Positions 43,384 through 51,880 of a stretch of 64,000 nucleotides of DNA are shown here, one piece after another; position 1 is the stretch's first letter; every line of letters begins with the position of its first letter. This DNA comes from Gordonia rhizosphera NBRC 16068 (GTDB taxonomy: Bacteria; Actinomycetota; Actinomycetes; Mycobacteriales; Mycobacteriaceae). The notes beneath the pieces were generated by a model. That model made no database searches, had not been told where the DNA came from, and saw only the letters and a list, made by a program, of their open reading frames with translations. Location: positions 62,001-126,000 of the forward strand of contig NZ_BAHC01000046.1 of NCBI RefSeq assembly GCF_000298195.1. The letters are read 5' to 3'. The position numbers and the translations under genes are program-made.

Positions 43384-43920
43384 ATGAGCACTCCTCGCGT
43401 CTCTCCGGGCGGTTTCACCGACCTCGGCCCGATCAACTGGTTGTTCGCCCGGGGCGCGTCGCGCCTGATCGGGGTCGACGACGCGCGCATCTTCTCCACC
43501 CTCGGCCGGGCGAAGGGGCTATTCCGCGGCTGGTTGCACTTCAGCGCTCGTCTGATGCCGTTCGGGGCCCTGTCGCTCACCGAGACCGAGATGATCATCA
43601 TCCGGGTCGCGCATCTACGCGGGTGCGACTACGAGCTGGACCATCATCGTCGGCTGGGGGCACGTGCCGGGGTCCGGGGCGACGTCTTCGACCGGGTCAT
43701 CGAGGGGCCCGACGCGGGCTGGGGCGACCGGGAGCGGGCGCTGCTCGCCGCCACCGATGAGCTGATCGTCACCAAGGACATCAGCGATCAGACCTGGACG
43801 GCGCTGGGTCGACATCTCGAGGAGTCGAAGCTGGTCGCGTTCGTGTTGCTGGTCGGTCAATACGACACGCTGGCCACCACGATCGGCACGCTGCGCATCC
43901 AGCGCGACGTGAAGGTCTGA
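43384..43920 (+). CDS. Carboxymuconolactone decarboxylase-family protein
   Basis: The 178-residue all-helical protein contains RVAHLRGCDYELDHHRRLG, the CMD/AhpD-type signature with one Cys and the DHH cluster, and LLVGQYDTLATTIGTLRI. Members are decarboxylases, AhpD-like peroxidase partners or of unknown function; only one Cys is present at the motif, so AhpD-like disulfide chemistry is unlikely. TACCGT lies 6 bases before the ATG. It is followed 35 bases later by a methyltransferase gene. Confidence 0.82.
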   Translation: MSTPRVSPGGFTDLGPINWLFARGASRLIGVDDARIFSTLGRAKGLFRGWLHFSARLMPFGALSLTETEMIIIRVAHLRGCDYELDHHRRLGARAGVRGDVFDRVIEGPDAGWGDRERALLAATDELIVTKDISDQTWTALGRHLEESKLVAFVLLVGQYDTLATTIGTLRIQRDVKV

Positions 43921-43955
43921 ACGTTCCGATCGGGGGAGCTGGAGGGGAACGCGCG

Positions 43956-44597
43956 ATGAACTCGATGGCACAGCGGCTGATGCACAACCCGCTGTTCTCG
44001 CACGTGTACGAACGGCACTGGCGGCCGGTATTCACCCGACTGTTCAGCCTCGGCGGCACGGGGACCGCCGACTTCGACCGCGCGCTGAGCGCCTACCTGT
44101 CACGCCCGGGCGAGCGGCTGATGCTCGACGTCGCGTGCGGGCCGGGCAACTACACCCGTCGGTTCGCCGACGGTCTCACCGGCGACGGCCGTTGCATCGG
44201 GGTCGACTACTCGCCGGCGATGCTGGCCCAGGCGGTGCGCACCAACGCCGGTGGGCATGCGGTCTACCTCCGCGCGGACGCTCACGCGCTCCCCTTTCCC
44301 GACGACACGTTCGATGTGGTCACCTGCCTGGCCGCGCTCTACCTCATCGGTGATCCGCTGCCCGTCCTCGACGAATTGCTCCGAGTCACACGGCCCGGCG
44401 GCGAGGTGGTGATCTTCACGTCGGTACGCACCGAGCTCAACGCGCTACCCGGCGTCGGGAGACTCGCGGAGATGTCGGGTTTCCGCATCTTCGGCCGCGA
44501 TGAGATCACCAACCGCCTCCGCTCGGCGGGCGCAGATCAGATCGAGCAGACCATCACCGGTCAGGGGCAGTACGTCATCGCCGTCAAACCGGACTGA
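43956..44597 (+). CDS. Class I SAM-dependent methyltransferase
   Basis: The 213-residue protein has LDVACGPGNYTRRFA (motif I), GVDYSPAMLAQA (motif II), DAHALPFPDDTFDVVTCLAAL and LRVTRPGGEVVIF, a complete UbiE/Methyltransf_11 pattern. The substrate is unknown. GGAGG lies about 9 bases before ATG 43956. It is downstream of CMD on the same strand. Confidence 0.87.
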   Translation: MNSMAQRLMHNPLFSHVYERHWRPVFTRLFSLGGTGTADFDRALSAYLSRPGERLMLDVACGPGNYTRRFADGLTGDGRCIGVDYSPAMLAQAVRTNAGGHAVYLRADAHALPFPDDTFDVVTCLAALYLIGDPLPVLDELLRVTRPGGEVVIFTSVRTELNALPGVGRLAEMSGFRIFGRDEITNRLRSAGADQIEQTITGQGQYVIAVKPD

Positions 44598-44691
44598 TCG
44601 GTCCCGCCGTCGCCGGGGCGGACCCCAATCGCGACATACATGTGACCTAAGACTCAGGACTCGATCAGGTCGTCGCGCCACAATGGGGGTC

Positions 44692-45552
44692 ATGCAGTTC
44701 GCGAAACCAGTCGCCGTCGGAGTGGACGGGTCGGCGGTCTCGATGGATGCCGTCCGCTGGGCAGCGCATGCGGCAGCGCTGCACGACACCGACCTCGACA
44801 TCATCTACGCGGTCGAGGGCGTTTCCGCACCAATGGTTGAATATTCTGTTCCCGCAAACTATTTCGACAGAGCAGGCGCGATCGCGGAGACCGTCCTCGC
44901 CGAGGCGCGCGCCGTGGCCGAGTCGGAGAAACCGGACACCCCGCAGGTACGCACGCACATTAAGCAGGACTCGGCGCGCAAGGCGCTGTTGACGTGGTCG
45001 GAGGATTCGTCGCTGATCGTCGTCGGCGCGTCCGGATCCGGAAGGGTGAGTTCGGCATTGCTCGGTTCGGTCGCGAGTGCGGTGATGACCCACGCACCCT
45101 GCCCCGCAGTCGTCATCCGCGACCAGGTACTCGAACGCCCGGATACTGGTCTGATCACCGTGGGCATTGACGGGTCGCCGAGTTCGCTACGCGCTCTCGA
45201 GTTCGCCGTCGACGAGGCGGTGCTGCGCAGCGCGGCACTGGACCTCGTGTCGATCTGGGACTCTACGGGTTTCGACTACACCGACACCGGATACGCCGCG
45301 GCCCGACCCGAGATCGAGCGGCGACTCGGCGAGAAGGCCGAGGAGATCCACGCGCAACACCCTGACCTGGTCGTGGGTGCCGACGTCCTCGAGGAGTCGC
45401 CGGTGGACGTGCTCACGAAGGCGTCCGCTGTATCCGATCTCGTGGTCGTCGGGAGCCGCGGGCACGGCGGATTCACCGGCCTGCTACTCGGCTCGACGAG
45501 CCAAAAACTGCTGTACCACACCCAGTCCCCGCTGATGATCGTGCGGGACTGA
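44692..45552 (+). CDS. Universal stress protein with two Usp domains
   Basis: The 286-residue protein has two tandem Usp domains (about 1-145 and 155-286). Both have the ATP-binding motif GxxGxGx8-9GS: GASGSGRVSSALLGS and GSRGHGGFTGLLLGS, with VGVDGSAVS and VGIDGSPSS at the beta-1 strands. Tandem ATP-binding Usps in mycobacteria respond to hypoxia or growth arrest. ATG 44692 and 44683 are both possible. I looked for a DosR box upstream and saw none. Confidence 0.9.
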   Translation: MQFAKPVAVGVDGSAVSMDAVRWAAHAAALHDTDLDIIYAVEGVSAPMVEYSVPANYFDRAGAIAETVLAEARAVAESEKPDTPQVRTHIKQDSARKALLTWSEDSSLIVVGASGSGRVSSALLGSVASAVMTHAPCPAVVIRDQVLERPDTGLITVGIDGSPSSLRALEFAVDEAVLRSAALDLVSIWDSTGFDYTDTGYAAARPEIERRLGEKAEEIHAQHPDLVVGADVLEESPVDVLTKASAVSDLVVVGSRGHGGFTGLLLGSTSQKLLYHTQSPLMIVRD

Positions 45553-45580
45553 CCTTTCTCCAAGCTTGTGATGCGAGTCT

Positions 45581-45610
45581 AGGGTGGTGGGGCCGAGGCC
45601 CCACCACCCT
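45581..45610. terminator. 14-bp perfect stem terminator
   Basis: AGGGTGGTGGGGCC-GA-GGCCCCACCACCCT forms a perfect 14-bp stem with a 2-base centre (in practice a shorter stem with a tetraloop). It separates the convergent Usp and glycosylase genes. Confidence 0.85.
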
Positions 45611-45641
45611 CGGCGCCTCCTGGACGCAAGTGCCCTGGCCC

Positions 45642-46520
45642 TCACATCTCGCGGTAGTCCCGCACCGAGATGCGATGCCCGCGCCGCTCACGGCGTACCC
45701 CGTGCAGCTCGATCATCCGGACCACTCGTTGCCGTTGTCCCGCATAGGGTTCGAGGAGTTCGAGCATGCGTCCGTCGTCGACCGGTTCCCCGACCAACGT
45801 CATCCCGACCATGGCCGGGATGTGGTAGTCGCCCACCGAGACGGCGTCGGCGTCGCCGAGTGCCCGTGCCCTCGCCTCCGCCTCGGTCCAGCGACCGACC
45901 CCGCGCAGCAGGCGCATCCGGTCCGGATGTCGTTCCACCTCCATCGAAGTGGCGCCGCGGATGGTCCGCATCCGCACCGGTTCGATGCCGCTGCGGTGCC
46001 ACTCCCAACTCGGGATCCGGGCCCACTCCCGTTGCGGCGGTGGCACCCGCATGGTGTCGGGCACCGGGCCAGGTGCGCGTTCCCCGAAGCGCCGCAACAG
46101 ATACCGCCACGCCCGCCACGCCTCGGCGCCGACGACCTTCTGCTCGAGGATCGCCGGCACGAGAGCCTCCCAGACGCGGTCGGTCCGGCCGATACGCAGG
46201 CCTGCCGACTGCCGGACCAGTCGGTCGACCACGGGGTCGCGCGGGGTCAGCGCTTCCGGATCATCGCTGGCGCCCAGAAAATCCGGCATCTGTTCGAGTA
46301 ACCATGCGGCCCCGGCTCCCCAGGCCCGCGACGACACGGTCGTGCCGTCGTAGACGATGGTCACCGTGCCGGGACCGTCCGGCGTCTGGACCGCCCGCCA
46401 CACCGAACCGTCGCGACCGTAGACGAACGCGGGATCGCCACTCCCCCGACGATGCAGTCCGACCGTGGCCCGGACGTCGAGGGCGAACCCCGGCCGCCAG
46501 TCGCGCCTGAGCTCACCCAT
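45642..46520 (-). CDS. AlkA-like DNA-3-methyladenine glycosylase
   Basis: The 292-residue protein has a helix-hairpin-helix GPD pattern: LVPAILEQKVVGAEAWRAW, then LLRGVGRWTEAEARARALGD and the catalytic-Asp segment ADAVSVGDYHIP. This matches HhH-GPD alkylbase glycosylases that start base-excision repair. Sequence around the hairpin is diverged from E. coli AlkA. ATG 46520 is preferred over a TTG nine bases upstream. Confidence 0.82.
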   Translation of the reverse strand: MGELRRDWRPGFALDVRATVGLHRRGSGDPAFVYGRDGSVWRAVQTPDGPGTVTIVYDGTTVSSRAWGAGAAWLLEQMPDFLGASDDPEALTPRDPVVDRLVRQSAGLRIGRTDRVWEALVPAILEQKVVGAEAWRAWRYLLRRFGERAPGPVPDTMRVPPPQREWARIPSWEWHRSGIEPVRMRTIRGATSMEVERHPDRMRLLRGVGRWTEAEARARALGDADAVSVGDYHIPAMVGMTLVGEPVDDGRMLELLEPYAGQRQRVVRMIELHGVRRERRGHRISVRDYREM

Positions 46521-46594
46521 CGGACGCAACCAGCACCCGTCCCGGCGGAGGCCTCACCTCCGACGCGCCCAGCACGGTCGCCCTACCAACCTGC

Positions 46595-47980
46595 CTACAA
46601 ATTGATCATGTGCCCGATCGCGCCGTGGAAGGTCTCCTGCAAAGCCTCCGACATCGTCGGATGTGTGTGCACGTTACGCGCGAGTTCCTTGGCCGTCAGG
46701 TCCCACTTGTGGGCCAGGGTCATCTCCGGGAGCATCTCGGAGACATTATCGCCCACCAGATGTCCGCCGAGCAGCTCGTCGGTGTCCGCATTGGTGACGA
46801 GCTTGGCGAAACCTGCGGTCTCGCCGAGGCCCTGGGCCTTGCCGTTCGCGCTGAACGGGAAGCTGGTCGCCTTCACGTTGTAGCCTTCGTCCTTGGCTTG
46901 CTGCTCGGTCAGGCCGAAGGACGCGACCTGCGGCTGGCAGAATGTCGCGCGCGGCATGAAGCGGTAGTCGCCGAGCGTCATCGTCTCGGCGCCGGCCATC
47001 ACCTCGGCAGCGACGACACCCTGCGCTTCGGCGACGTGGGCGAGCTGCAGCTTGGCTGTGACGTCACCGATGGCGTAGATGTTCTCGACATTGGTCCGCA
47101 TGAAATCGTCGATCGCGATGGCACCACGGTCGGTCAGCTGCACGCCGGTGTTCTCGAGGCCGAATCCCTCGACACGCGGCGCGAATCCGACGGACATGAG
47201 CACCTTGTCGACGGTGATCTGGCCGTCGTTGTCCTTGGCGTCCTTGTAGGTCACGGTGACGCTGCCGCCGTTGTCGGTGACGGTCTGCACCTTGGTGGAG
47301 GTCAGAACCTTGACGCCGAGCTTCTTGTATTCCTTGGCGATGACCTTGGAGACATCGGCATCCTCGTTGGGCAGTGCCCGGTCGAGGAACTCGATGATCG
47401 TGACGTCGACACCGTAGTTGGCGAGCACGTAGCCGAACTCCATGCCGATCGCGCCCGCGCCGACGATGACGATCGAGCCGGGTAGTTCCCTCGTCAGGAT
47501 CTGTGTCTCGTAGGTGACCACGTTGTCACTGAGTTGCACGCCGGGCAGCAGTTTCACCGTCGACCCGGTGTTGATGATGACATTGTCGAAGGTGATCTCC
47601 CGGTCGCCGACGACGATCGTCTTCGCGTCGACGAACTTGCCGTATCCGTCGATCTCGGTGATCTTGTTCTTCTTCATCAGGAAGTGGACGCCCTTGACGA
47701 TCCCGTCGGACACCTTACGGCTGCGATCGAACGCGGCGCCGAAGTCGAACGAGACGTCACCGGACATGCCGAATGTCTTCGCCTGATGGTTGAAGATGTG
47801 CGCCAATTCGGCGTTGCGGAGGAGAGCCTTGGACGGGATACATCCGACGTTGAGACAGACGCCGCCCCAGTACTTTTCCTCGATGACGGCGGTCTTCATG
47901 CCCAGCTGGGCGGACCGGATCGCGGCCACATACCCACCAGGACCGGCACCCAATACAACTGTTTGAAAGTGTTCAGCCAC
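46595..47980 (-). CDS. lpd: Dihydrolipoyl dehydrogenase
   Basis: The 461-residue flavoprotein re-oxidises dihydrolipoamide in the pyruvate and 2-oxoglutarate dehydrogenase complexes. FAD motif [13 protein letters not shown], redox disulfide [16 protein letters not shown] motif [13 protein letters not shown] and active-site HTHPTMSE are all present. The GTG start at 47980 is supported by TAGGCT 7 bases upstream and the N-terminus [10 protein letters not shown]. In mycobacteria the same enzyme also serves the peroxynitrite reductase system. The context matches Rv0462. Confidence 0.96.
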   Translation of the reverse strand: MAEHFQTVVLGAGPGGYVAAIRSAQLGMKTAVIEEKYWGGVCLNVGCIPSKALLRNAELAHIFNHQAKTFGMSGDVSFDFGAAFDRSRKVSDGIVKGVHFLMKKNKITEIDGYGKFVDAKTIVVGDREITFDNVIINTGSTVKLLPGVQLSDNVVTYETQILTRELPGSIVIVGAGAIGMEFGYVLANYGVDVTIIEFLDRALPNEDADVSKVIAKEYKKLGVKVLTSTKVQTVTDNGGSVTVTYKDAKDNDGQITVDKVLMSVGFAPRVEGFGLENTGVQLTDRGAIAIDDFMRTNVENIYAIGDVTAKLQLAHVAEAQGVVAAEVMAGAETMTLGDYRFMPRATFCQPQVASFGLTEQQAKDEGYNVKATSFPFSANGKAQGLGETAGFAKLVTNADTDELLGGHLVGDNVSEMLPEMTLAHKWDLTAKELARNVHTHPTMSEALQETFHGAIGHMINL

Positions 47981-48061
47981 GAGTGTCAGCCTACGTCCCA
48001 CCCTGTCATCGCCGCAGGGCGTCCCCATACTCCACGGTAAGTTCATCCGCCACCCCGATCG

Positions 48062-48080
48062 ATTCAAACAATGATTGAAT
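48062..48080. promoter_or_regulatory. Inverted repeat ATTCAA-N7-TTGAAT
   Basis: This 19-bp site lies 30 bases before the TetR start, with an extra TTTGAA half-site just downstream (48085-48090). It is a likely TetR autoregulatory operator. Confidence 0.6.
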
Positions 48081-48110
48081 CGACGTTTGAACTGTGCTTC
48101 GATCATCGTC

Positions 48111-48710
48111 GTGTCCGCCTCCACGTCGACGACGACCACCTCGACCCGCACGGCGTTGCTCGCGGCCGCCGAATCGCTGTTCCTCGCCGACGGCTACGAC
48201 CAGGTGTCGGTACGGGCGATCTGCGCCGCGGCGCAGGCCAACCCGGCCGCGGTGCACTACCACTTCGGGTCGAAAGACCAGCTGACCGTCGCCCTGCTCG
48301 AGGAGCGCCTGGCGCCGCTGTGGGCCGACCCGCTCGACCGATTCGACCCGGCGTGTCACCGCGTCGCCGACCTCGTGAACACCGTGGTGGCGCCGTTCGT
48401 CACCATCCAGGGCGATCCACGCGGACGACTGCACCTCCAACTGTTGAGCCGATTCGCGCTCTCCCACCCGCGGGCGGGGTGGACACAGCCGTGGTTCCGG
48501 CTCGAGCGGTGGTCGACGCTTCTCGTCGAACTCGTCCCGGGACTGTCCACCGAGGACGCCCGCCGACGGTGGTCGCTGGCCTTTGCGCTGATCCTGGCCG
48601 GTTTCGGCGGCGAACATCCGCTGTCGGCGCCCTCGGTGGACGCGCTGTCACAGTTCGTCGTCGCCGGGCTCGGTACGCCGGCCCGCACCGGCCCGCAGAC
48701 GCAGTCATGA
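48111..48710 (+). CDS. TetR-family regulator
   Basis: The 199-residue protein has an HTH (about 28-52, [20 protein letters not shown]) and a C-terminal ligand domain. The GTG at 48111 is chosen over an upstream ATG at 48075, which overlaps the operator-like repeat. The stop overlaps the ATG of the Old Yellow Enzyme gene by four bases, so the OYE is a likely target. Confidence 0.85.
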   Translation: MSASTSTTTTSTRTALLAAAESLFLADGYDQVSVRAICAAAQANPAAVHYHFGSKDQLTVALLEERLAPLWADPLDRFDPACHRVADLVNTVVAPFVTIQGDPRGRLHLQLLSRFALSHPRAGWTQPWFRLERWSTLLVELVPGLSTEDARRRWSLAFALILAGFGGEHPLSAPSVDALSQFVVAGLGTPARTGPQTQS

Positions 48711-49945
48711 CCACCCCCGACCCGTTCGCCCCGGCCCGCCTCGGACCCCTCACGTTGCGCAATCGGCTCATCAAGACCGCAACATTCGAGGGCGCGACCC
48801 CCGATGCGCTCGTCACCGACGATCTGATCGCCTTCCACCGCGAGGTCGCCGCCGGGGGTGTCGGGATGAGCACCGTCGCCTACTGCGCGGTCTCGCCCGA
48901 GGGCCGCACTGACCGCCATCAACTCTGGCTGCGTGAGGAGGCGATGCCCGGGCTGCGTCGGCTGACCGACGCCATCCACGCCGAAGGTGCACTGGCCGCA
49001 GCGCAGCTCGGACATGCCGGACCGGTGGCGAACACCGCGTCCAATCGGGCGAAGGCACTGGGTCCATCGCGGATTCCGGCGCCGTTGGGCATGTCGCTGA
49101 CCACCAGACTCGGTACCGGCGACATCACCGACCTGTTGGCCAAGTTCCGTCGCGGCGCGCGGATCGCGGTGGACTCGGGTTTCGACGGCCTCGAGATCCA
49201 CTGCGGCCACAACTATCTGATCAGCTGCTTCCTGTCACCGCTGCTGAACCGGCGCCGCGACTCCTACGGTGGGTCGCTGGTGAACCGGGCCCGGCTGGCC
49301 CGCGAGGTCGTCGAGGTGGTGCGCGACGAGGTCGGCGACGAGGCCGCGGTGTGGGTGAAGCTGAACCTGTACGACGGCATCGGTCGAATCGATTCGGCCC
49401 GCTCCCGGCGCCTGCCGGGCCTCGGCAGCTTCGGCGGCTTCAACCTCGACGACGCGTGCGCGGTGGCGCAGCTCCTCGAGTCCGACGGCCATCTCGACGC
49501 GATCGAACCGACGGCCGGCAGTTCCCTGCTCAACCCGATGTATCTCTTCCACGGCACACCGCCCCGCGCGGAGTTCGCCGACGCATTCGGCGGCGTCATG
49601 CGTCTGGGTCTCAAGGCCGCGGGCCCGATCTTCCTGAAGCACTACGCCTATCACGACGCCTACCTTCTGCCGCTGGCCCGGCAGCTGCGGGCGTCGGTGC
49701 GGATGCCGCTGATCCTGCTGGGCGGCATCACCGACCGCACCTCGATCGACACAGCCCTGTCCGAGGGCTTCGACTTCGTCGCGATGGGGCGTGCCCTGCT
49801 CCGCGAACCCGATCTGCCGCTGCGCATCGCGGCCGACCCGACGGTGACGTCGCGCTGCGTGCACTGCAACCTGTGCATGCCGACGATCTACACGCACACA
49901 CGGTGTCCGGTCCGGGAGGGAGAGGTACCCGATCCGACGCGGTGA
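48707..49945 (+). CDS. Old Yellow Enzyme family NADH:flavin oxidoreductase
   Basis: The 412-residue TIM-barrel flavoprotein shows LGPLTLRNRLIKTATFEGAT at the N-terminus, HCGHNYLISCFLSPLLNRR (substrate-binding His region), the family signature DSYGGSLVNRARLAREVV and a late LLGGITDRTS...FVAMGRALLREP. A C-terminal CVHCNLC...C cluster resembles the iron-sulfur motif of 2,4-dienoyl-CoA reductases. The cluster is at the very end and no third domain follows, so FeS binding is uncertain. It is translationally coupled to TetR. Confidence 0.88.
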   Translation: MTTPDPFAPARLGPLTLRNRLIKTATFEGATPDALVTDDLIAFHREVAAGGVGMSTVAYCAVSPEGRTDRHQLWLREEAMPGLRRLTDAIHAEGALAAAQLGHAGPVANTASNRAKALGPSRIPAPLGMSLTTRLGTGDITDLLAKFRRGARIAVDSGFDGLEIHCGHNYLISCFLSPLLNRRRDSYGGSLVNRARLAREVVEVVRDEVGDEAAVWVKLNLYDGIGRIDSARSRRLPGLGSFGGFNLDDACAVAQLLESDGHLDAIEPTAGSSLLNPMYLFHGTPPRAEFADAFGGVMRLGLKAAGPIFLKHYAYHDAYLLPLARQLRASVRMPLILLGGITDRTSIDTALSEGFDFVAMGRALLREPDLPLRIAADPTVTSRCVHCNLCMPTIYTHTRCPVREGEVPDPTR

Positions 49946-49992
49946 GCCGCGGTGGATCGGCGTCAGCGCGCCGGTCGGTCGTGGCGATGCGG

Positions 49993-51669
49993 TCACCGGT
50001 CCGATCGGATGAACACGCCGTCGCTCGACTCGTCGTCGTAGTACTCGATGACCATGCGGCGCGCGCCCGATCCGTTCTCGGTCATGCCCGGGCCGGTGAA
50101 CGTGACCTTCGAGACCGACCCGAGCGCTGCGTTCTCGTTGCGCAGGGTGAAGGTGAAGGTGTCACCGTCCCAGTGCGTGAGATCGTGTGTGGTGACGCCG
50201 TTCGGCCCCATCCCCAACACCAGGGTGCCGTCGCTCTCGCGGACCACGGCGGGACCGTACACATCGTTTCGATAGTTCCCCACATAGTCGGAAAGCGGTT
50301 GGGCCGGCGCCGGATTGGTCGGCGACTGGTCACCGACCAGGTCCCCGGACGGCTCGGAGATCGAGGCATAGGCACCCGCGTAGAGGGTGCGCCAGTCGTG
50401 GCGAACCTCGCCGAACTGGACCAGATCCGCGAACTCGCCGGTGAGAGCGTCGACCGCACCGATCGGCGAGGCGTTGGACAGCGCGACGATCGCGACGTCG
50501 GCCGACGGCAGGAAAAGCACACTCGTGCCCGCCCCCATCAGGAACGCGCCGGAGTGACTCATCTGGGTGCGGCCGCCCTCGGTGACCGAGACGTTGAAGC
50601 CGTAGCCGTAGTTGCCGGCGCGGGCCTCCGGGGAACTCGGGTGCGAGGAGATGACCTGGGGAGTGATCGCCGGCAGCAGCGCGTCGGGGTCGATGAGCTG
50701 CGCACCGTTGTGGCTACCGTTCGCGAGCACCATCGCCATCCACCGGGCGACATCGTTGACCGACGAGGAGACACCTCCCGCGGGGGCCTGGGCATCGGGG
50801 TCCCGCTGCTCTGGGGTCTTCACCCACTCGCCGTCGACCTCGACGTGCCCGACCACACGGTCGGACTCGGCCTCGAAATCGGCGAAACGAGAACTCGTGT
50901 GAGTCATCCCGAGGGGGCCATAGATCATGTTCTCCGACAGTGCGTCCCAGTCCGTCCCGGCCTTGCGGGCCGCCGACTCCGCCGCTGCGGTGAGGCCGAA
51001 ATTGGTGTAGGCGTATGAGATCCGGAACGGATCGAGTGGCAGGTAGCGCAGGCGTTCGATGATCTGGGCACGGTCGTAGCCCATGTCCTCGAGCTTGTCG
51101 CCGGCGTGATCGGGAAGCCCGGAGCGATGTGCGTACATGTCGCCGATCGTCACGTGCGACGTCACCCAGGGGTCCGACAACGCGAAACCCGGGAGATTCT
51201 CGGCGACCGGGGTGTCCCAGCCGACCACGTTGTCGGTCACCAGCCGCGCGATCACCGTCGAGCCGATCGGCTTGGACATCGATGCCAGCGGGAACACCGT
51301 GTCCGGGCCCACCTCCCGGTCGGTGCCGACCTCGGCCACCCCGAAGCCCTTCGCATACACCGCCTCACCGCCGTGGACCACCGCGACCGCGAGGCCGGGG
51401 ATCTTCGTCGATTTCATCAGCGAGTCGATGAGGCCATCGAGTTCACCCACCGCGTTGTCCACGGCGTTGTCCGGCAGCGGCTGCGCGACCTGGGCCGCGG
51501 GGTTGGCAGGTTCGGACGCGACCGCCGACGACGAGGGCGCCGAGGCGGATTCGGACGACGAGCTGTCACACGCCGCCACCAACGCACCGACCACGAACAA
51601 CGAGACAGCCGAAGTCGCGGCTCGTAGGGCCACCGCATGGCCACGTGAACACCGGACCCGGACAGGCAT
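49993..51669 (-). CDS. Beta-lactamase-family serine hydrolase lipoprotein
   Basis: The 558-residue protein has a lipoprotein signal (SLFVVGALVAAC), a Ser-rich linker, and a class-C-beta-lactamase/DD-peptidase-like domain with the SxxK motif in PLASMSKPIG and YxN in YAYTNFGLT. A C-terminal beta-rich domain follows. Such proteins are penicillin-binding-protein-related esterases or peptidases on the outer membrane face. ATG 51669 is chosen because the signal starts there and GGAGGA lies about 11 bases upstream; the longer frame would add 83 low-complexity residues. It diverges from the prolyl oligopeptidase gene. Confidence 0.85.
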   Translation of the reverse strand: MPVRVRCSRGHAVALRAATSAVSLFVVGALVAACDSSSSESASAPSSSAVASEPANPAAQVAQPLPDNAVDNAVGELDGLIDSLMKSTKIPGLAVAVVHGGEAVYAKGFGVAEVGTDREVGPDTVFPLASMSKPIGSTVIARLVTDNVVGWDTPVAENLPGFALSDPWVTSHVTIGDMYAHRSGLPDHAGDKLEDMGYDRAQIIERLRYLPLDPFRISYAYTNFGLTAAAESAARKAGTDWDALSENMIYGPLGMTHTSSRFADFEAESDRVVGHVEVDGEWVKTPEQRDPDAQAPAGGVSSSVNDVARWMAMVLANGSHNGAQLIDPDALLPAITPQVISSHPSSPEARAGNYGYGFNVSVTEGGRTQMSHSGAFLMGAGTSVLFLPSADVAIVALSNASPIGAVDALTGEFADLVQFGEVRHDWRTLYAGAYASISEPSGDLVGDQSPTNPAPAQPLSDYVGNYRNDVYGPAVVRESDGTLVLGMGPNGVTTHDLTHWDGDTFTFTLRNENAALGSVSKVTFTGPGMTENGSGARRMVIEYYDDESSDGVFIRSDR

Positions 51670-51880
51670 CGACGACCCGCTTCCTCCGCCACCGGCGCCG
51701 GTGCGCGGCACGACACTTCCACTGGACAGAACCCGACCCGCGGCACAGTATCCCGCAAGCCCGTCGGCACCGCCAGGGGAACCGGCATATTCGACAGATC
51801 GGTCAACCGTCCGACGGCGGCCGTTCACGCCGGTCTCTACCATGGGAGTTCGCGGCCCGGGACGAGAGAAAGAGGCACCG

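Noticed and set aside
44600-44691. DosR box upstream of the universal stress gene
   Set aside because: No sequence close to TTSGGGACTWWAGTCCCSAA is visible.
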